A DNA stretch of 64,000 nt, taken from contig CALWVE010000033.1 of assembly GCA_944384905.1 (NCBI GenBank), positions 31,697-95,696 of the forward strand. Reading direction: 5' to 3'. The DNA is from an uncultured Clostridia bacterium. GTDB taxonomy: Bacteria; Bacillota; Clostridia; Oscillospirales; Acutalibacteraceae. The notes under the pieces are model-generated. The model had not been told where the DNA came from. It searched no databases and saw only the letters and a list, made by a program, of their open reading frames with translations. Below are positions 18,006-25,957 of this stretch, piece by piece; the stretch's first letter is position 1; each line of letters starts with the position of its first letter. A program made the position numbers and the translations under genes.

Positions 18006-18035
18006 AAGCTCCCGCCTACAAAACGGGAGCCTTTC
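18006..18035. terminator. Bidirectional terminator between URO-D 1 and SHOCT gene
   Basis: GCTCCCG and CGGGAGC around a 9-base loop, with CTTTCT on the plus side and TTTTTT on the minus side; it serves both convergent genes. Confidence 0.8.
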
Positions 18036-18044
18036 TATGTTCTT

Positions 18045-18395
18045 TTATAGATCTTTGAGAATCTCGGCACGTTTGGCTTCGTACTCTTCCCGGGTGATCA
18101 GGCCGCGATCATAAAGATTTTTCAGTTCCGTTAAACGGGCTTCCGTGTGGCTGGGAGCCGTTTCAAATCCATACGGTTCCTCTTCAATCTGAATTTCTCC
18201 CGTCGTTACACCATTTTTAGAGAAAACATTGATTCCGTTAAAAATCGTAATCGCAAGCGCCATAATGGTCCACAAAATACCGAACGGTCCGGCCGCAGGA
18301 ATCACAACAAACAAACCGATACAAACAAAAATCACACCCATCACAAGCCCCATGGCAGACGGAGCTTTTCCGGGACGATAATGAATGCGTCTCAT
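18045..18395 (-). CDS. Small membrane protein with SHOCT domain
   Basis: 116 residues: two hydrophobic segments (MGLVMGVIFVCIGLFVVIPA and FGILWTIMALAITIFNGI), a linker, and the C-terminal SHOCT motif (LTELKNLYDRGLITREEYEAKR), a short helical oligomerisation unit. The ATG overlaps the stop of the Rrf2 gene (ATGA), so they form an operon and are probably translationally coupled. Function unknown. Confidence 0.82.
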   Translation of the reverse strand: MRRIHYRPGKAPSAMGLVMGVIFVCIGLFVVIPAAGPFGILWTIMALAITIFNGINVFSKNGVTTGEIQIEEEPYGFETAPSHTEARLTELKNLYDRGLITREEYEAKRAEILKDL

Positions 18396-18826
18396 TCGTT
18401 TTCCTCCTCAGGATCTGTATGACAAGTACAACCGTTTTCTCCGCAGATGGCGGCAAATGTATAAGAATCTAACTTTTGCCGCACCAGATCGGAAATTTCA
18501 CGGTAGATGGCATGAAATCGGCAGTCTTTATGCGTGCACGTATAAGCGCTGCTCTGGCAGCGATTGAGCATATACGGACCTTCCACGGATTCAATCACTT
18601 CGCGCAGGGTAATTTCCTGTGCCGGCTTTGCCAGCTGATAACCGCCCTTGGCCCCTTTGTAAGACCGTACAATGCCATCCGTTACCAGACGATGCAGGAT
18701 TTTCAGGCAGAAGCGCTGCGGAATCTGTGTGCGTTCGGAAATGGTACGAGCATCCGTTTTATCGCCCAACCGCGTCAGCAGTTCCACAATGCGCACCGCA
18801 TAATCCGCCTCCAGGGTCATATGCAT
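18392..18826 (-). CDS. Rrf2 family transcriptional regulator
   Basis: 144 residues. N-terminal winged helix with the family opening MTLEADYAVRIVELL and the recognition segment RTISERTQIPQRFCLKILHRL, then the wing GAKGGYQLAKPAQEITLREVIE. Three cysteines (CQSS..TCTHKDC, residues about 91-103) occupy the place of the Fe-S ligands of IscR/NsrR/RirA, and the C-terminus adds CGENGCTCH. It may therefore sense redox or iron-sulfur status. AGGAG precedes the start; a second in-frame ATG two codons on is also usable. It begins 25 bases after rpoD. Confidence 0.9.
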   Translation of the reverse strand: MHMTLEADYAVRIVELLTRLGDKTDARTISERTQIPQRFCLKILHRLVTDGIVRSYKGAKGGYQLAKPAQEITLREVIESVEGPYMLNRCQSSAYTCTHKDCRFHAIYREISDLVRQKLDSYTFAAICGENGCTCHTDPEEENE

Positions 18827-18851
18827 GACGGTGTTTCTCCTTTCAATCGGC

Positions 18852-19952
18852 TTAATCCAGGAAATCCTTCAGCTTCTTGCTGCGGCTGGGATGACGAAGC
18901 TTGCGCAGTGCCTTGGCTTCGATCTGACGAATACGCTCACGGGTTACGTTGAATTCCTTTCCCACTTCTTCCAGCGTGCGGGAACGGCCGTCTTCCAGAC
19001 CAAAACGCAGACGCAGTACTTTTTCTTCACGGGGGGTCAGGCTATCGAGCACTTCGCCCAGCGTTTCCTTAAGCAGGGTATGAGAAGCGGCATCGGCCGG
19101 CGCGGGTGCGTCGTCGTCGGGAATAAAATCGCCCAGATGGCTGTCTTCTTCTTCACCGATCGGCGTTTCCAGCGAAACCGGTTCCTGCGCCACGCGCATG
19201 ATTTCGCGAACCTTATCCACCGGCATATCGAGTTCTTCGGAAATTTCATCGGCAGTCGGTTCGTGGCCGTTGGAACGGAGCAGCTGGCTGCTGACTTTCT
19301 TCACTTTATTGATGGTTTCAACCATATGCACCGGGCTACGGATGGTACGGGCCTGGTCGGCAATCGCACGGGTAATGGCCTGACGAATCCACCAGGTAGC
19401 ATAGGTGGAGAACTTAAATCCCTTGGTGTAGTCGAACTTTTCAACGGCTTTAATCAGACCCAGGTTACCTTCCTGAATCAGATCCAAAAACTGCATGCCG
19501 CGGCCCAGATAGCGCTTGGCGATACTGACAACCAGACGCAGGTTGGCTTCGGACAGACGCTTTTTGGCGGCTTCGTCGCCGTTGGTGATGCGCACGGCCA
19601 GATCAACTTCTTCATCCGGCGTAAGCAGCGGCACGCGGCCGATTTCCTTCAGGTAAATCTTAACCGGGTCGTCGATCGAGATACCTTCGGTGGAAAGAGC
19701 CAGTTCAAGGTCTTCTGCCTCGGCGTCGGCCACAACTTCGTTGATATCGAAATCATCGATCTGGATATCTTCTAAATCGCCTACAACATCGATGCCCTGG
19801 GCTTCCAGCGTATCATAGAATTTTTCAATCTGATCGGGCTCCACGTCAAATTCGCTGAGCGCGTCCAGAATCTCTTTATTGGTCAGCTGGCCTTTGCTTT
19901 TCCCCTGCTCAACCAGTTCACGGATGGCGGTTTTTTTATCGGGTGCTCCCAT
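18852..19952 (-). CDS. rpoD: Primary sigma factor SigA/RpoD
   Basis: 366 residues from the ATG at 19950-19952, which has AAAGGA 9 bases upstream; two earlier in-frame ATGs (to 19970) lie too close to any ribosome site. Region 1.1 is reduced ([25 protein letters not shown]), followed by region 1.2 ([18 protein letters not shown]), region 2 ([29 protein letters not shown] ... [14 protein letters not shown]), region 3 and region 4 ([30 protein letters not shown]). It directs housekeeping transcription. Operon order dgt-dnaG-rpoD is the classic macromolecular synthesis arrangement. Confidence 0.97.
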   Translation of the reverse strand: MGAPDKKTAIRELVEQGKSKGQLTNKEILDALSEFDVEPDQIEKFYDTLEAQGIDVVGDLEDIQIDDFDINEVVADAEAEDLELALSTEGISIDDPVKIYLKEIGRVPLLTPDEEVDLAVRITNGDEAAKKRLSEANLRLVVSIAKRYLGRGMQFLDLIQEGNLGLIKAVEKFDYTKGFKFSTYATWWIRQAITRAIADQARTIRSPVHMVETINKVKKVSSQLLRSNGHEPTADEISEELDMPVDKVREIMRVAQEPVSLETPIGEEEDSHLGDFIPDDDAPAPADAASHTLLKETLGEVLDSLTPREEKVLRLRFGLEDGRSRTLEEVGKEFNVTRERIRQIEAKALRKLRHPSRSKKLKDFLD

Positions 19953-19978
19953 CGTTTCCATTCCTTTCATTCCTGCGT

Positions 19979-21745
19979 TTATTTCTTCTGATTTCTCAGT
20001 GATTCAATGTATTTAGAAAGTTCCTGCGGATCGGCGGAACGCGCCGATTCGGAATCCGGCCGCCCGGAGGCTGCCCGGATCACGCGGATACAAGCCGCGG
20101 CGTCTTCCCGTGTAGGCGGAATCTCGCTATATCGTGCCAGAATCCGCGCCACGGCGGAAATCTCGTCCTGTGTCAGTTCTCCGGAAAAATCAGCCAGAGA
20201 AACCGATGCGGAATATAGCATTTTACTTAAAACGGCATGATATACACGTCGGTTGAAATTTGTGACAAAATCCTCGGGTTTCAGCCGTTCCCGGCAGAAA
20301 TCTGCCCCATCCGGATGGCAAAACAAGTACGCAAGGATCGTTTCTTCGGCGTTTGCCGCCCGCAGATGCTTCTGCTTTTCCTTATTCACGGGGTCGTTGG
20401 CGCCGGACATTTCGCGGGTCTGTTCCCGGAATTGCTGTTCGCGCACACGCTTGGCCGAACGCCGGGCCGCTTTGGAAGCCTGCGCCAGCACAGCGCTTTT
20501 GTCAATGCCGATCTCTTCCGCCAGACGCGACGCATAGACTTCCCGTTCGATCGGGTTGTCCATCCCGGCCAGCAATTCGGCGGCCTGCGTCACATACTGA
20601 ACTCGCCCGTCGGGGGTATTCAGATTGCAGCGCGCACGGATTTTTGTCAAACGGTAATCTACGTCGTTGCCGCTCGATTCGATCAGCGCCTTAAAGCGCG
20701 CGGGGCCGTCTTTGCCGTAGGTGCGCATAAATTCATCGGGGTCTTTATTTCCCGGGACAGTCATCACGCGCACGTTAAGCCCGGCCTGCCGCAAAATCGG
20801 AATCGCGCGGGACGCGGCTTTTTGTCCGGCCTCGTCGCTGTCGTAACAGATGATCGCTTCTTTGGCATAGCGGGCGATAATCCGCGCCTGCTCGGCCGTA
20901 AGCGCCGTTCCCAGCGACGCGATGGCGGTTCGAAATCCCGCCTGATGCAAGGCGATTACATCCATATAGCCTTCGGCCAGAATCAGCGTATCGCTGTTCT
21001 CGTTTTTGGCAAAGTTCATCGCGAACAAGCCGCTGCTTTTATGGTAGACCGGTGTATCGGATGTGTTGATGTACTTGGGCTTTTCGTTGGTAAGGATTCG
21101 TCCGCCGAACGCCACCACGTTGCCTCTGAGATCGATAATCGGGAACATGGCGCGCGCCGTAAAACGATCGACCGGATAGCCGTTTCTGGAAAGAAACGCC
21201 ACATTGGCCTGCACCATTTCTTCCTTGGAAAAGCCTTTTTTCTTCAGATGGTTGACCAGTTCAAACCGGCCCTCGGGCGCAAAACCCAGCCCGAAATGAC
21301 GGATGGTCGACGGAGAAAGCCCGCGGCGGGTAAAATAATCCAGACCGGCTTTTCCCTGCGGCGAAAGCAGCACAGTATGATAAAAACGGGCAGTTTCGCG
21401 GTTGACTTCCAACACACGGCGGCGCAGATTCGCCATAGAATCATCCACCGCATTTTCCGGCACGGTAAGCCCTGCACGCTGCGCCAGCAGACGAACGGCT
21501 TCCATGTAATCGAGATTTTCGATCCGGCGGATAAAGGTAATCACATCGCCGCCCACATTACAGCCGAAACAGTAGAAAGAACCGTTTTCGGGATAAATAT
21601 TGAACGACGGCGTTTTTTCGTTATGAAACGGGCACAGCCCGATATAGTTGCGCCCACGTCTTTTCAGCGTAACATAAGAAGAAACCACGTCGGTGATATC
21701 GCAGCGCGATTTCAGTTCCTGCAAAAAAGAATCCGGTAAAGGCAC
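19979..21745 (-). CDS. dnaG: DNA primase
   Basis: 588 residues from a GTG start at 21743-21745 with AAAGGAGG 9 bases upstream. Zinc-binding CHC2 domain: [11 protein letters not shown] and [13 protein letters not shown] (C-x2-H ... C-x2-C) in the first 70 residues. TOPRIM catalytic domain: [17 protein letters not shown] (Glu) and [13 protein letters not shown] (D-x-D) near residues 255-315, then GKDPDEF-like [12 protein letters not shown]. The C-terminal helicase-binding part is present. It lies 26 bases before rpoD. Confidence 0.97.
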   Translation of the reverse strand: MPLPDSFLQELKSRCDITDVVSSYVTLKRRGRNYIGLCPFHNEKTPSFNIYPENGSFYCFGCNVGGDVITFIRRIENLDYMEAVRLLAQRAGLTVPENAVDDSMANLRRRVLEVNRETARFYHTVLLSPQGKAGLDYFTRRGLSPSTIRHFGLGFAPEGRFELVNHLKKKGFSKEEMVQANVAFLSRNGYPVDRFTARAMFPIIDLRGNVVAFGGRILTNEKPKYINTSDTPVYHKSSGLFAMNFAKNENSDTLILAEGYMDVIALHQAGFRTAIASLGTALTAEQARIIARYAKEAIICYDSDEAGQKAASRAIPILRQAGLNVRVMTVPGNKDPDEFMRTYGKDGPARFKALIESSGNDVDYRLTKIRARCNLNTPDGRVQYVTQAAELLAGMDNPIEREVYASRLAEEIGIDKSAVLAQASKAARRSAKRVREQQFREQTREMSGANDPVNKEKQKHLRAANAEETILAYLFCHPDGADFCRERLKPEDFVTNFNRRVYHAVLSKMLYSASVSLADFSGELTQDEISAVARILARYSEIPPTREDAAACIRVIRAASGRPDSESARSADPQELSKYIESLRNQKK

Positions 21746-21793
21746 TTTTGAAACCTCCTTTCTGCCTGAACACAAAATCAAATGGCAAAAGGT

Positions 21794-22807
21794 TTAAAAA
21801 TGCAGCTCCCATGCCTGTGGAATAAACAGATGCTGATAGGTTGCCACGGCAAAACGATCGGTCATGCCCGCAATATAGTCGCAGGCGGCGCGGTCATAGC
21901 CGTCTTCTTCGGCGATGATCCGAAGATCTTCGGGCAGATGCTCGGGCCTGCGATAATACTGGAAAAGATCTTCCATCAAACGCGGCACCTTGGCCTCTTC
22001 CTTTTTGGCATAGGGATTTTTATAAACCGACTCCCACATAAAAGCGTAAAGAAGATCAAACGCTTCCTGCGTCTGCCGGTCCATACCCACGGTATCCCCG
22101 GGGCTGTTTTCTACAACAGAGGTTACCAGCGAAGTGATCCGCCGGGTTTTGGTGTCACCCAGTATGCGTTTCGCCCGGGCTGGAATGTCTTCTTCCCGGA
22201 TGGCCGCGGCACGCACGGCGTCGTCGATATCATGATTGATATAGGCGATCCGGTCGGCCAGGCGAACGATCCGCCCCTCTTTGGTGGCGGCTTCTTCGCC
22301 GGTGGTGTGGTGCAGAATTCCGTCGCGCACTTCCCAGGTAAGATTCAGGCCGAGCCCGCCTTTTTCCAGGCGTTCCACCACACGGACACTCTGTTCATAA
22401 TGGCGGAAACCGCCGTCGCACAGCTCGTTGAGCACCCGCTCCCCGGCATGTCCAAACGGGGTATGTCCCAGATCATGCGCCAGGGCAATGGCTTCGGTGA
22501 GATCTTCGTTGAGCCGCAGTGCACGCGCAATCGTGCGCGCAATCTGCGAAACCTCCAGCGTATGCGTCAGCCGGGTGCGATAATGATCGCCGACCGGCGA
22601 AAGAAAAACCTGCGTTTTATGTTTCAGACGTCGAAATGCCTTACAGTGAATAACCCGATCGCGGTCTCTTTGATAAACCGTGCGCAGCGGATCTTCCGGC
22701 TCAAACCGCTCGCGCCCGCGCGAATTCGCCGAAAAAGCGGCCTGCGGACACAAAAGATAGGCCTCCGCCTGCTGGGTATATTCCCGGGGCAATAAGGATG
22801 AATCCAT
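21794..22807 (-). CDS. dgt: dGTP triphosphohydrolase-like HD protein
   Basis: 337 residues from the ATG at 22805-22807 with GGAGG upstream. HD-domain metal ligands: RTRLTHTLEVSQIAR (His), ALAHDLGHTPFGHAGE (His-Asp), and later LADRIAYINHDIDDA (Asp). The opening RTVYQRDRDRVIHCKAFRRLKHKTQVF is the dNTPase signature. It cleaves dNTPs to nucleoside and triphosphate. Position before dnaG and rpoD is conserved in many clostridia and suggests coupling of dNTP pools to replication. Confidence 0.92.
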   Translation of the reverse strand: MDSSLLPREYTQQAEAYLLCPQAAFSANSRGRERFEPEDPLRTVYQRDRDRVIHCKAFRRLKHKTQVFLSPVGDHYRTRLTHTLEVSQIARTIARALRLNEDLTEAIALAHDLGHTPFGHAGERVLNELCDGGFRHYEQSVRVVERLEKGGLGLNLTWEVRDGILHHTTGEEAATKEGRIVRLADRIAYINHDIDDAVRAAAIREEDIPARAKRILGDTKTRRITSLVTSVVENSPGDTVGMDRQTQEAFDLLYAFMWESVYKNPYAKKEEAKVPRLMEDLFQYYRRPEHLPEDLRIIAEEDGYDRAACDYIAGMTDRFAVATYQHLFIPQAWELHF

Positions 22808-22872
22808 TCCTCCCACCTCCGTTCTGATAATATATACGCGGTTTTTTAAAAAAACACTCTTTTTTATTTAAA

Positions 22873-23508
22873 TTAAATTTCTTCCGGAGAAAAAGCAAAA
22901 TAACGCGAGCCTTCCTCTTTCACCGTGCTGCTGCCGTTGGTTGCATCGGCCAAAGCCTTTTCAAAAGCCGGCAGACCTTCCGGCGCCATATGGAAAGAAA
23001 TCGTAACGGCATCGTCGTAAACCGTATCGTCGATAATGCCGCCGTGTTCGGGAACCAGCGACGCCAACCGGCCGTAAAACGTATACGCGCAGCGCACGGA
23101 AAGCAGCAAACATTCTTTCATCACCTGCACGCCGGCCGCTTTTACGGCAATGGAAGCGCCGTGCGAATATGCGCGAACCAAGCCCCCGCCGCCCAGCAGA
23201 ATGCCGCCGAAATAGCGGGTCACGACGATAACAGCGTCCGTGATGCCCGGCTTACGCAAGACATCCAGAACCGGCACGCCCGCCGTTCCCTGCGGCTCAC
23301 CGTCATCGGAATAGCGCATGATCCCGCCCTCGCGCAGAATATAGGCGTATACATTGTGGGATGCATCCCAATGTTTGGAACGGATTTCCTGAATAAACGC
23401 CAGCGCTTCCTCTTCCGTTTGAACCGGACGGCAATAGCCGATAAAACGCGAACGCTTTTCTACAAAAGCATCCTCTCCCGGCGCCGCCACGGTGGTATAC
23501 TGAGCCAT
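22873..23508 (-). CDS. YigZ/IMPACT family protein
   Basis: 211 residues. The UPF0029 N-terminal domain is clear: KRSRFIGYCRPVQTEEEA, HWDASHNVYAYIL, YSDDGEPQGTAGVPVLDVL and VTRYFGGILLGGGGLVRAY, followed by the ferredoxin-like C-terminal domain. Homologues bind ribosomes or RNA, and the eukaryotic IMPACT modulates translation control; the bacterial role is not settled. Length is normal. Its start follows the rpmE terminator. Confidence 0.92.
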   Translation of the reverse strand: MAQYTTVAAPGEDAFVEKRSRFIGYCRPVQTEEEALAFIQEIRSKHWDASHNVYAYILREGGIMRYSDDGEPQGTAGVPVLDVLRKPGITDAVIVVTRYFGGILLGGGGLVRAYSHGASIAVKAAGVQVMKECLLLSVRCAYTFYGRLASLVPEHGGIIDDTVYDDAVTISFHMAPEGLPAFEKALADATNGSSTVKEEGSRYFAFSPEEI

Positions 23509-23543
23509 ATCGATTCCCCTCCCTTACAAAACACGGTAAAATG

Positions 23544-23573
23544 AAAACAGCGGCACGAAATGTGCCGCCGTTG
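23544..23573 (-). terminator. Terminator of rpmE
   Basis: Minus strand: CGGCAC and GTGCCG around ATTTC, followed by CTGTTTTCATTTT, about 20 bases after the rpmE stop. Confidence 0.7.
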
Positions 23574-23590
23574 TTTCACAGAGAAAACTC

Positions 23591-23791
23591 TTATTTGAGG
23601 CCGTAGCGCTTCTTGAACATATCGACGCGTCCGCTGGTATCAACCAGTTTCTGCTTGCCGGTAAAGAACGGATGGCACTTGGAGCAAATTTCAACATGAA
23701 TGTCTTTTTTGGTGGAACGTGTTTTAATCACGTTGCCGCAGGCACATGTGATCGTTGTTTCCTCGTAGACCGGATGCGTATTCTCTTTCAT
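23591..23791 (-). CDS. rpmE: 50S ribosomal protein L31, zinc-binding form
   Basis: 66 residues, full length. The four zinc ligands are C16 and C18 (TCACGN) and the pair in [12 protein letters not shown], so this is the C+ form rather than the zinc-free RpmE2. It bridges the two ribosomal subunits. A GGAGG site stands just upstream. A structured leader of about 75 bases lies before the gene. Confidence 0.97.
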   Translation of the reverse strand: MKENTHPVYEETTITCACGNVIKTRSTKKDIHVEICSKCHPFFTGKQKLVDTSGRVDMFKKRYGLK

Positions 23792-23842
23792 GGCTCTTCC
23801 TCCTTTGAATAGGATTACAAAAATACGTTTGACCTAAACGAA

Positions 23843-23898
23843 GCCGCGGCACACTGCCGCAACATAAAGATAATAGCACAACAAAAAGGAAAATGCAA
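23843..23898 (-). promoter_or_regulatory. rpmE promoter and hairpin leader
   Basis: Minus-strand TTGCAT (23893-23898), 17-base spacer, TATTAT (23870-23875). The transcript begins with a GC-rich hairpin GCGGC-AGTGT-GCCGC (23846-23860). Leaders that autoregulate L31 are known in Firmicutes; whether this is one cannot be told from sequence alone. Confidence 0.6.
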
Positions 23899-23923
23899 GG
23901 AAAAAATCAAAAAAATACGGAAT

Positions 23924-24814
23924 TTATCCCTGCCAGCCCAGATAATCGACGTAATCTTCCACGGTCATGTCCAATCGGCGCATCTGACGTGCATGTGCGC
24001 TGCCGACATAGCGGATCACCGTAAGATCCGCTTCCATTCCGGTGGAAACTTCGCCGTTTGCGGGATATCTGAAAACAAAACCGTAGGTAATGGCAAAATT
24101 ATTCAGCCACTGATACGCTTCACTCTTGGTGAAATCACCGCTCGAAGCCAGGCGCACACACAATCCTGTCTGGAAATCGCACATACCCGGGCGGCCCACC
24201 TGTTTTTCCGCTGTGGTCATCGCCATGATATGGGTCATGCCGGACTGTTCCAGCCGAGACACCGCTTCATTGAAAAGCGTTTCCTGTTCTTCATAAGAAA
24301 CATAGCCGCCGGAAAATTCCAGCGTAACACCGTCTTTCGCGGCTGCATCCACCATAGCCTGAAGCGCAGGCACAATCCGCTCATCCACTGAAACACCCTG
24401 GAAAGATGCAAGCTCGGGTACATCATCCGCCGGAGCCGAATGATCTTTATTGATCAGTTTCAGCGAAATGCTGTCGGCATAAACAGGCAGACCGTTTTCG
24501 TCGTAGGTGACGGCCGGTTCCACCGAAACCGTCGACTCTTCGGAAGAAGCAGACGAAGAGCTGCCGGAAAGCATAGAAGAAACTTCCTTTTGCTGCTTGA
24601 GATACGGAAGAATTCCGTTTGTGGTCACATAAATGCCGAAAGCCACAACAACAAGCGCCAACAAAACGCCGAAAATTTTCAGAAATCTTCCCATCCAAAG
24701 CACATCGGCATAGTCGCGATAAGCATTAAATTTTGTTTTGGGCCGTTTAGGCGGCGGCACCGGGCGGCCACTCGATTCCCGATACCGTTTAGGTCTGGAA
24801 TGTTTTGGTTTCAT
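23924..24814 (-). CDS. VanY-like D-Ala-D-Ala carboxypeptidase homologue lacking zinc ligands
   Basis: 296 residues: basic N-terminus, one membrane anchor (residues 44-63), a Ser-rich linker, then a VanY-type domain outside the membrane. Family landmarks remain (FQTGL, WLNNFAITYGFVFRYP, IRYVG), but the metal site does not: the SxHxxGxxxD element reads CDFQTGLCVR, so His and Asp are Phe and Arg; the ExWHxRYVG element reads DLTVIRYVG, so His is Val and the catalytic Glu position is Asp. The His of the WLxxHxxxYGF element is Phe. The frame is intact over its length, so it is a pseudoenzyme candidate that may bind peptidoglycan or a partner rather than a decayed gene. Confidence 0.8.
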   Translation of the reverse strand: MKPKHSRPKRYRESSGRPVPPPKRPKTKFNAYRDYADVLWMGRFLKIFGVLLALVVVAFGIYVTTNGILPYLKQQKEVSSMLSGSSSSASSEESTVSVEPAVTYDENGLPVYADSISLKLINKDHSAPADDVPELASFQGVSVDERIVPALQAMVDAAAKDGVTLEFSGGYVSYEEQETLFNEAVSRLEQSGMTHIMAMTTAEKQVGRPGMCDFQTGLCVRLASSGDFTKSEAYQWLNNFAITYGFVFRYPANGEVSTGMEADLTVIRYVGSAHARQMRRLDMTVEDYVDYLGWQG

Positions 24815-24975
24815 AAATCCCTCTGTATCATCTATACAAAATACAATTCTATTATTTCACAGTCGCAACACAACGTCAAGGGGAAGCAAAAAAAGATTCC
24901 TACTGGATTTTCCGCGCGGGCTGTGCTATACTGGTGCCATCAAAATCTCTGTTATTTTGAGGAGGCGTATTGAAC

Positions 24976-25857
24976 ATGAAGCAAATCAAAATCGGTACCT
25001 GTATTCCGGGTAATCAGGCCCCCGAATGGATTCCCCATATGATCGCGGCAGGTTATGAATCCGTATCCATCAACTTCCACATGTCTTTGGGCGGCGTGGA
25101 TTTGAAAGAATACCATCATGTTATCCGCGAAGCGCTGGGCGATTCCGGCGTTGGCGTGGGTTCCATCGGTTTTTACTGCAATGCGCTGCAAAATGAAGAA
25201 CAGCGCAAAACGCTGGAAACCGCCATTGATGTAGCCCATCTCTATGGCACCAACATGGTGAGTACCTTTGCCGGCGCATTGGACGGCGAAAGCGTAGAAG
25301 CCGCTATCCCCCGCTTTAAGGAAGTTTTCGGTGAGCTGACCCGCCGTGCGGAAGACCGCGGTGTAAAACTCGTGATCGAAAACTGCCCGATGGGCGGAAC
25401 CTGGAGACGCTGCACCTGCAACATCGGCTTTAACCCCAAGGCATGGGAGCTGATGTTCGACGCCGTACCCAGCGACGCTTTGGGTCTGGAATGGGAACCG
25501 GCTCATCAGATGGGCCAGCTGATCGATCCCGTTGCCCAGCTGCGCGAATGGGCCGACAAAGTCTATCACATGCACGGCAAAGACGCCACGGTAGACTGGG
25601 ACGCCGTTAAACGCTACGGCATTCACGGCGACAAGCCGTTTGCGTATATGCGCATGCCCGGCTTCGGCGATGTGAACTGGCGTGATATTTTCTTTATTCT
25701 GCATCAGCACGGCTACGAAAGCGACATCTGCGTAGAAGGCTACCACGACCCGATCTATTCCGGCGAATGGGAAATGACCGCTCAGCTGCATGCACTCAAT
25801 TATCTGAAATGGGCGCGCGGCGGCGAATTCGTTCCCAATCCGTGGGATAAAAAGTAA
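24976..25857 (+). CDS. Sugar phosphate isomerase/epimerase (xylose isomerase-like TIM barrel)
   Basis: 293 residues from the ATG at 24976 (GGAGG 10 bases upstream; a TTG two codons earlier is also possible). AP endonuclease 2/xylose isomerase-like fold with metal-site residues in KLVIENCPMGG (Glu), LGLEWEPAHQ (Glu, His), YHMHGKDA (His-x-His) and DICVEGYHD (Glu). Relatives include hydroxypyruvate isomerase, inosose dehydratase/isomerase and ketose 3-epimerases. Substrate not inferable. Monocistronic, with a possible -10 TATACT at 24927-24932 and a strong terminator. Confidence 0.82.
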   Translation: MKQIKIGTCIPGNQAPEWIPHMIAAGYESVSINFHMSLGGVDLKEYHHVIREALGDSGVGVGSIGFYCNALQNEEQRKTLETAIDVAHLYGTNMVSTFAGALDGESVEAAIPRFKEVFGELTRRAEDRGVKLVIENCPMGGTWRRCTCNIGFNPKAWELMFDAVPSDALGLEWEPAHQMGQLIDPVAQLREWADKVYHMHGKDATVDWDAVKRYGIHGDKPFAYMRMPGFGDVNWRDIFFILHQHGYESDICVEGYHDPIYSGEWEMTAQLHALNYLKWARGGEFVPNPWDKK

Positions 25858-25876
25858 ACTTAGCTTTGGCTTATGC

Positions 25877-25915
25877 AAAAGCAGGAATTCCTCATCCGGA
25901 ATTCCTGCTTTTTTA
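25877..25915 (+). terminator. Terminator of the sugar isomerase gene (bidirectional)
   Basis: AAAAGCAGGAATTCC and GGAATTCCTGCTTTT form a perfect 15-base stem with a 6-base loop, followed by TTATTT. The convergent permease gene can also use it. Confidence 0.88.
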
Positions 25916-25957
25916 TTTCAACCTTTTTCAAGCACAGCCGCAAACAACTTTTGCGCG

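Noticed and set aside
20237..21739. 500-codon plus-strand frame opposite dnaG
   Set aside because: Antisense shadow of a certain gene.
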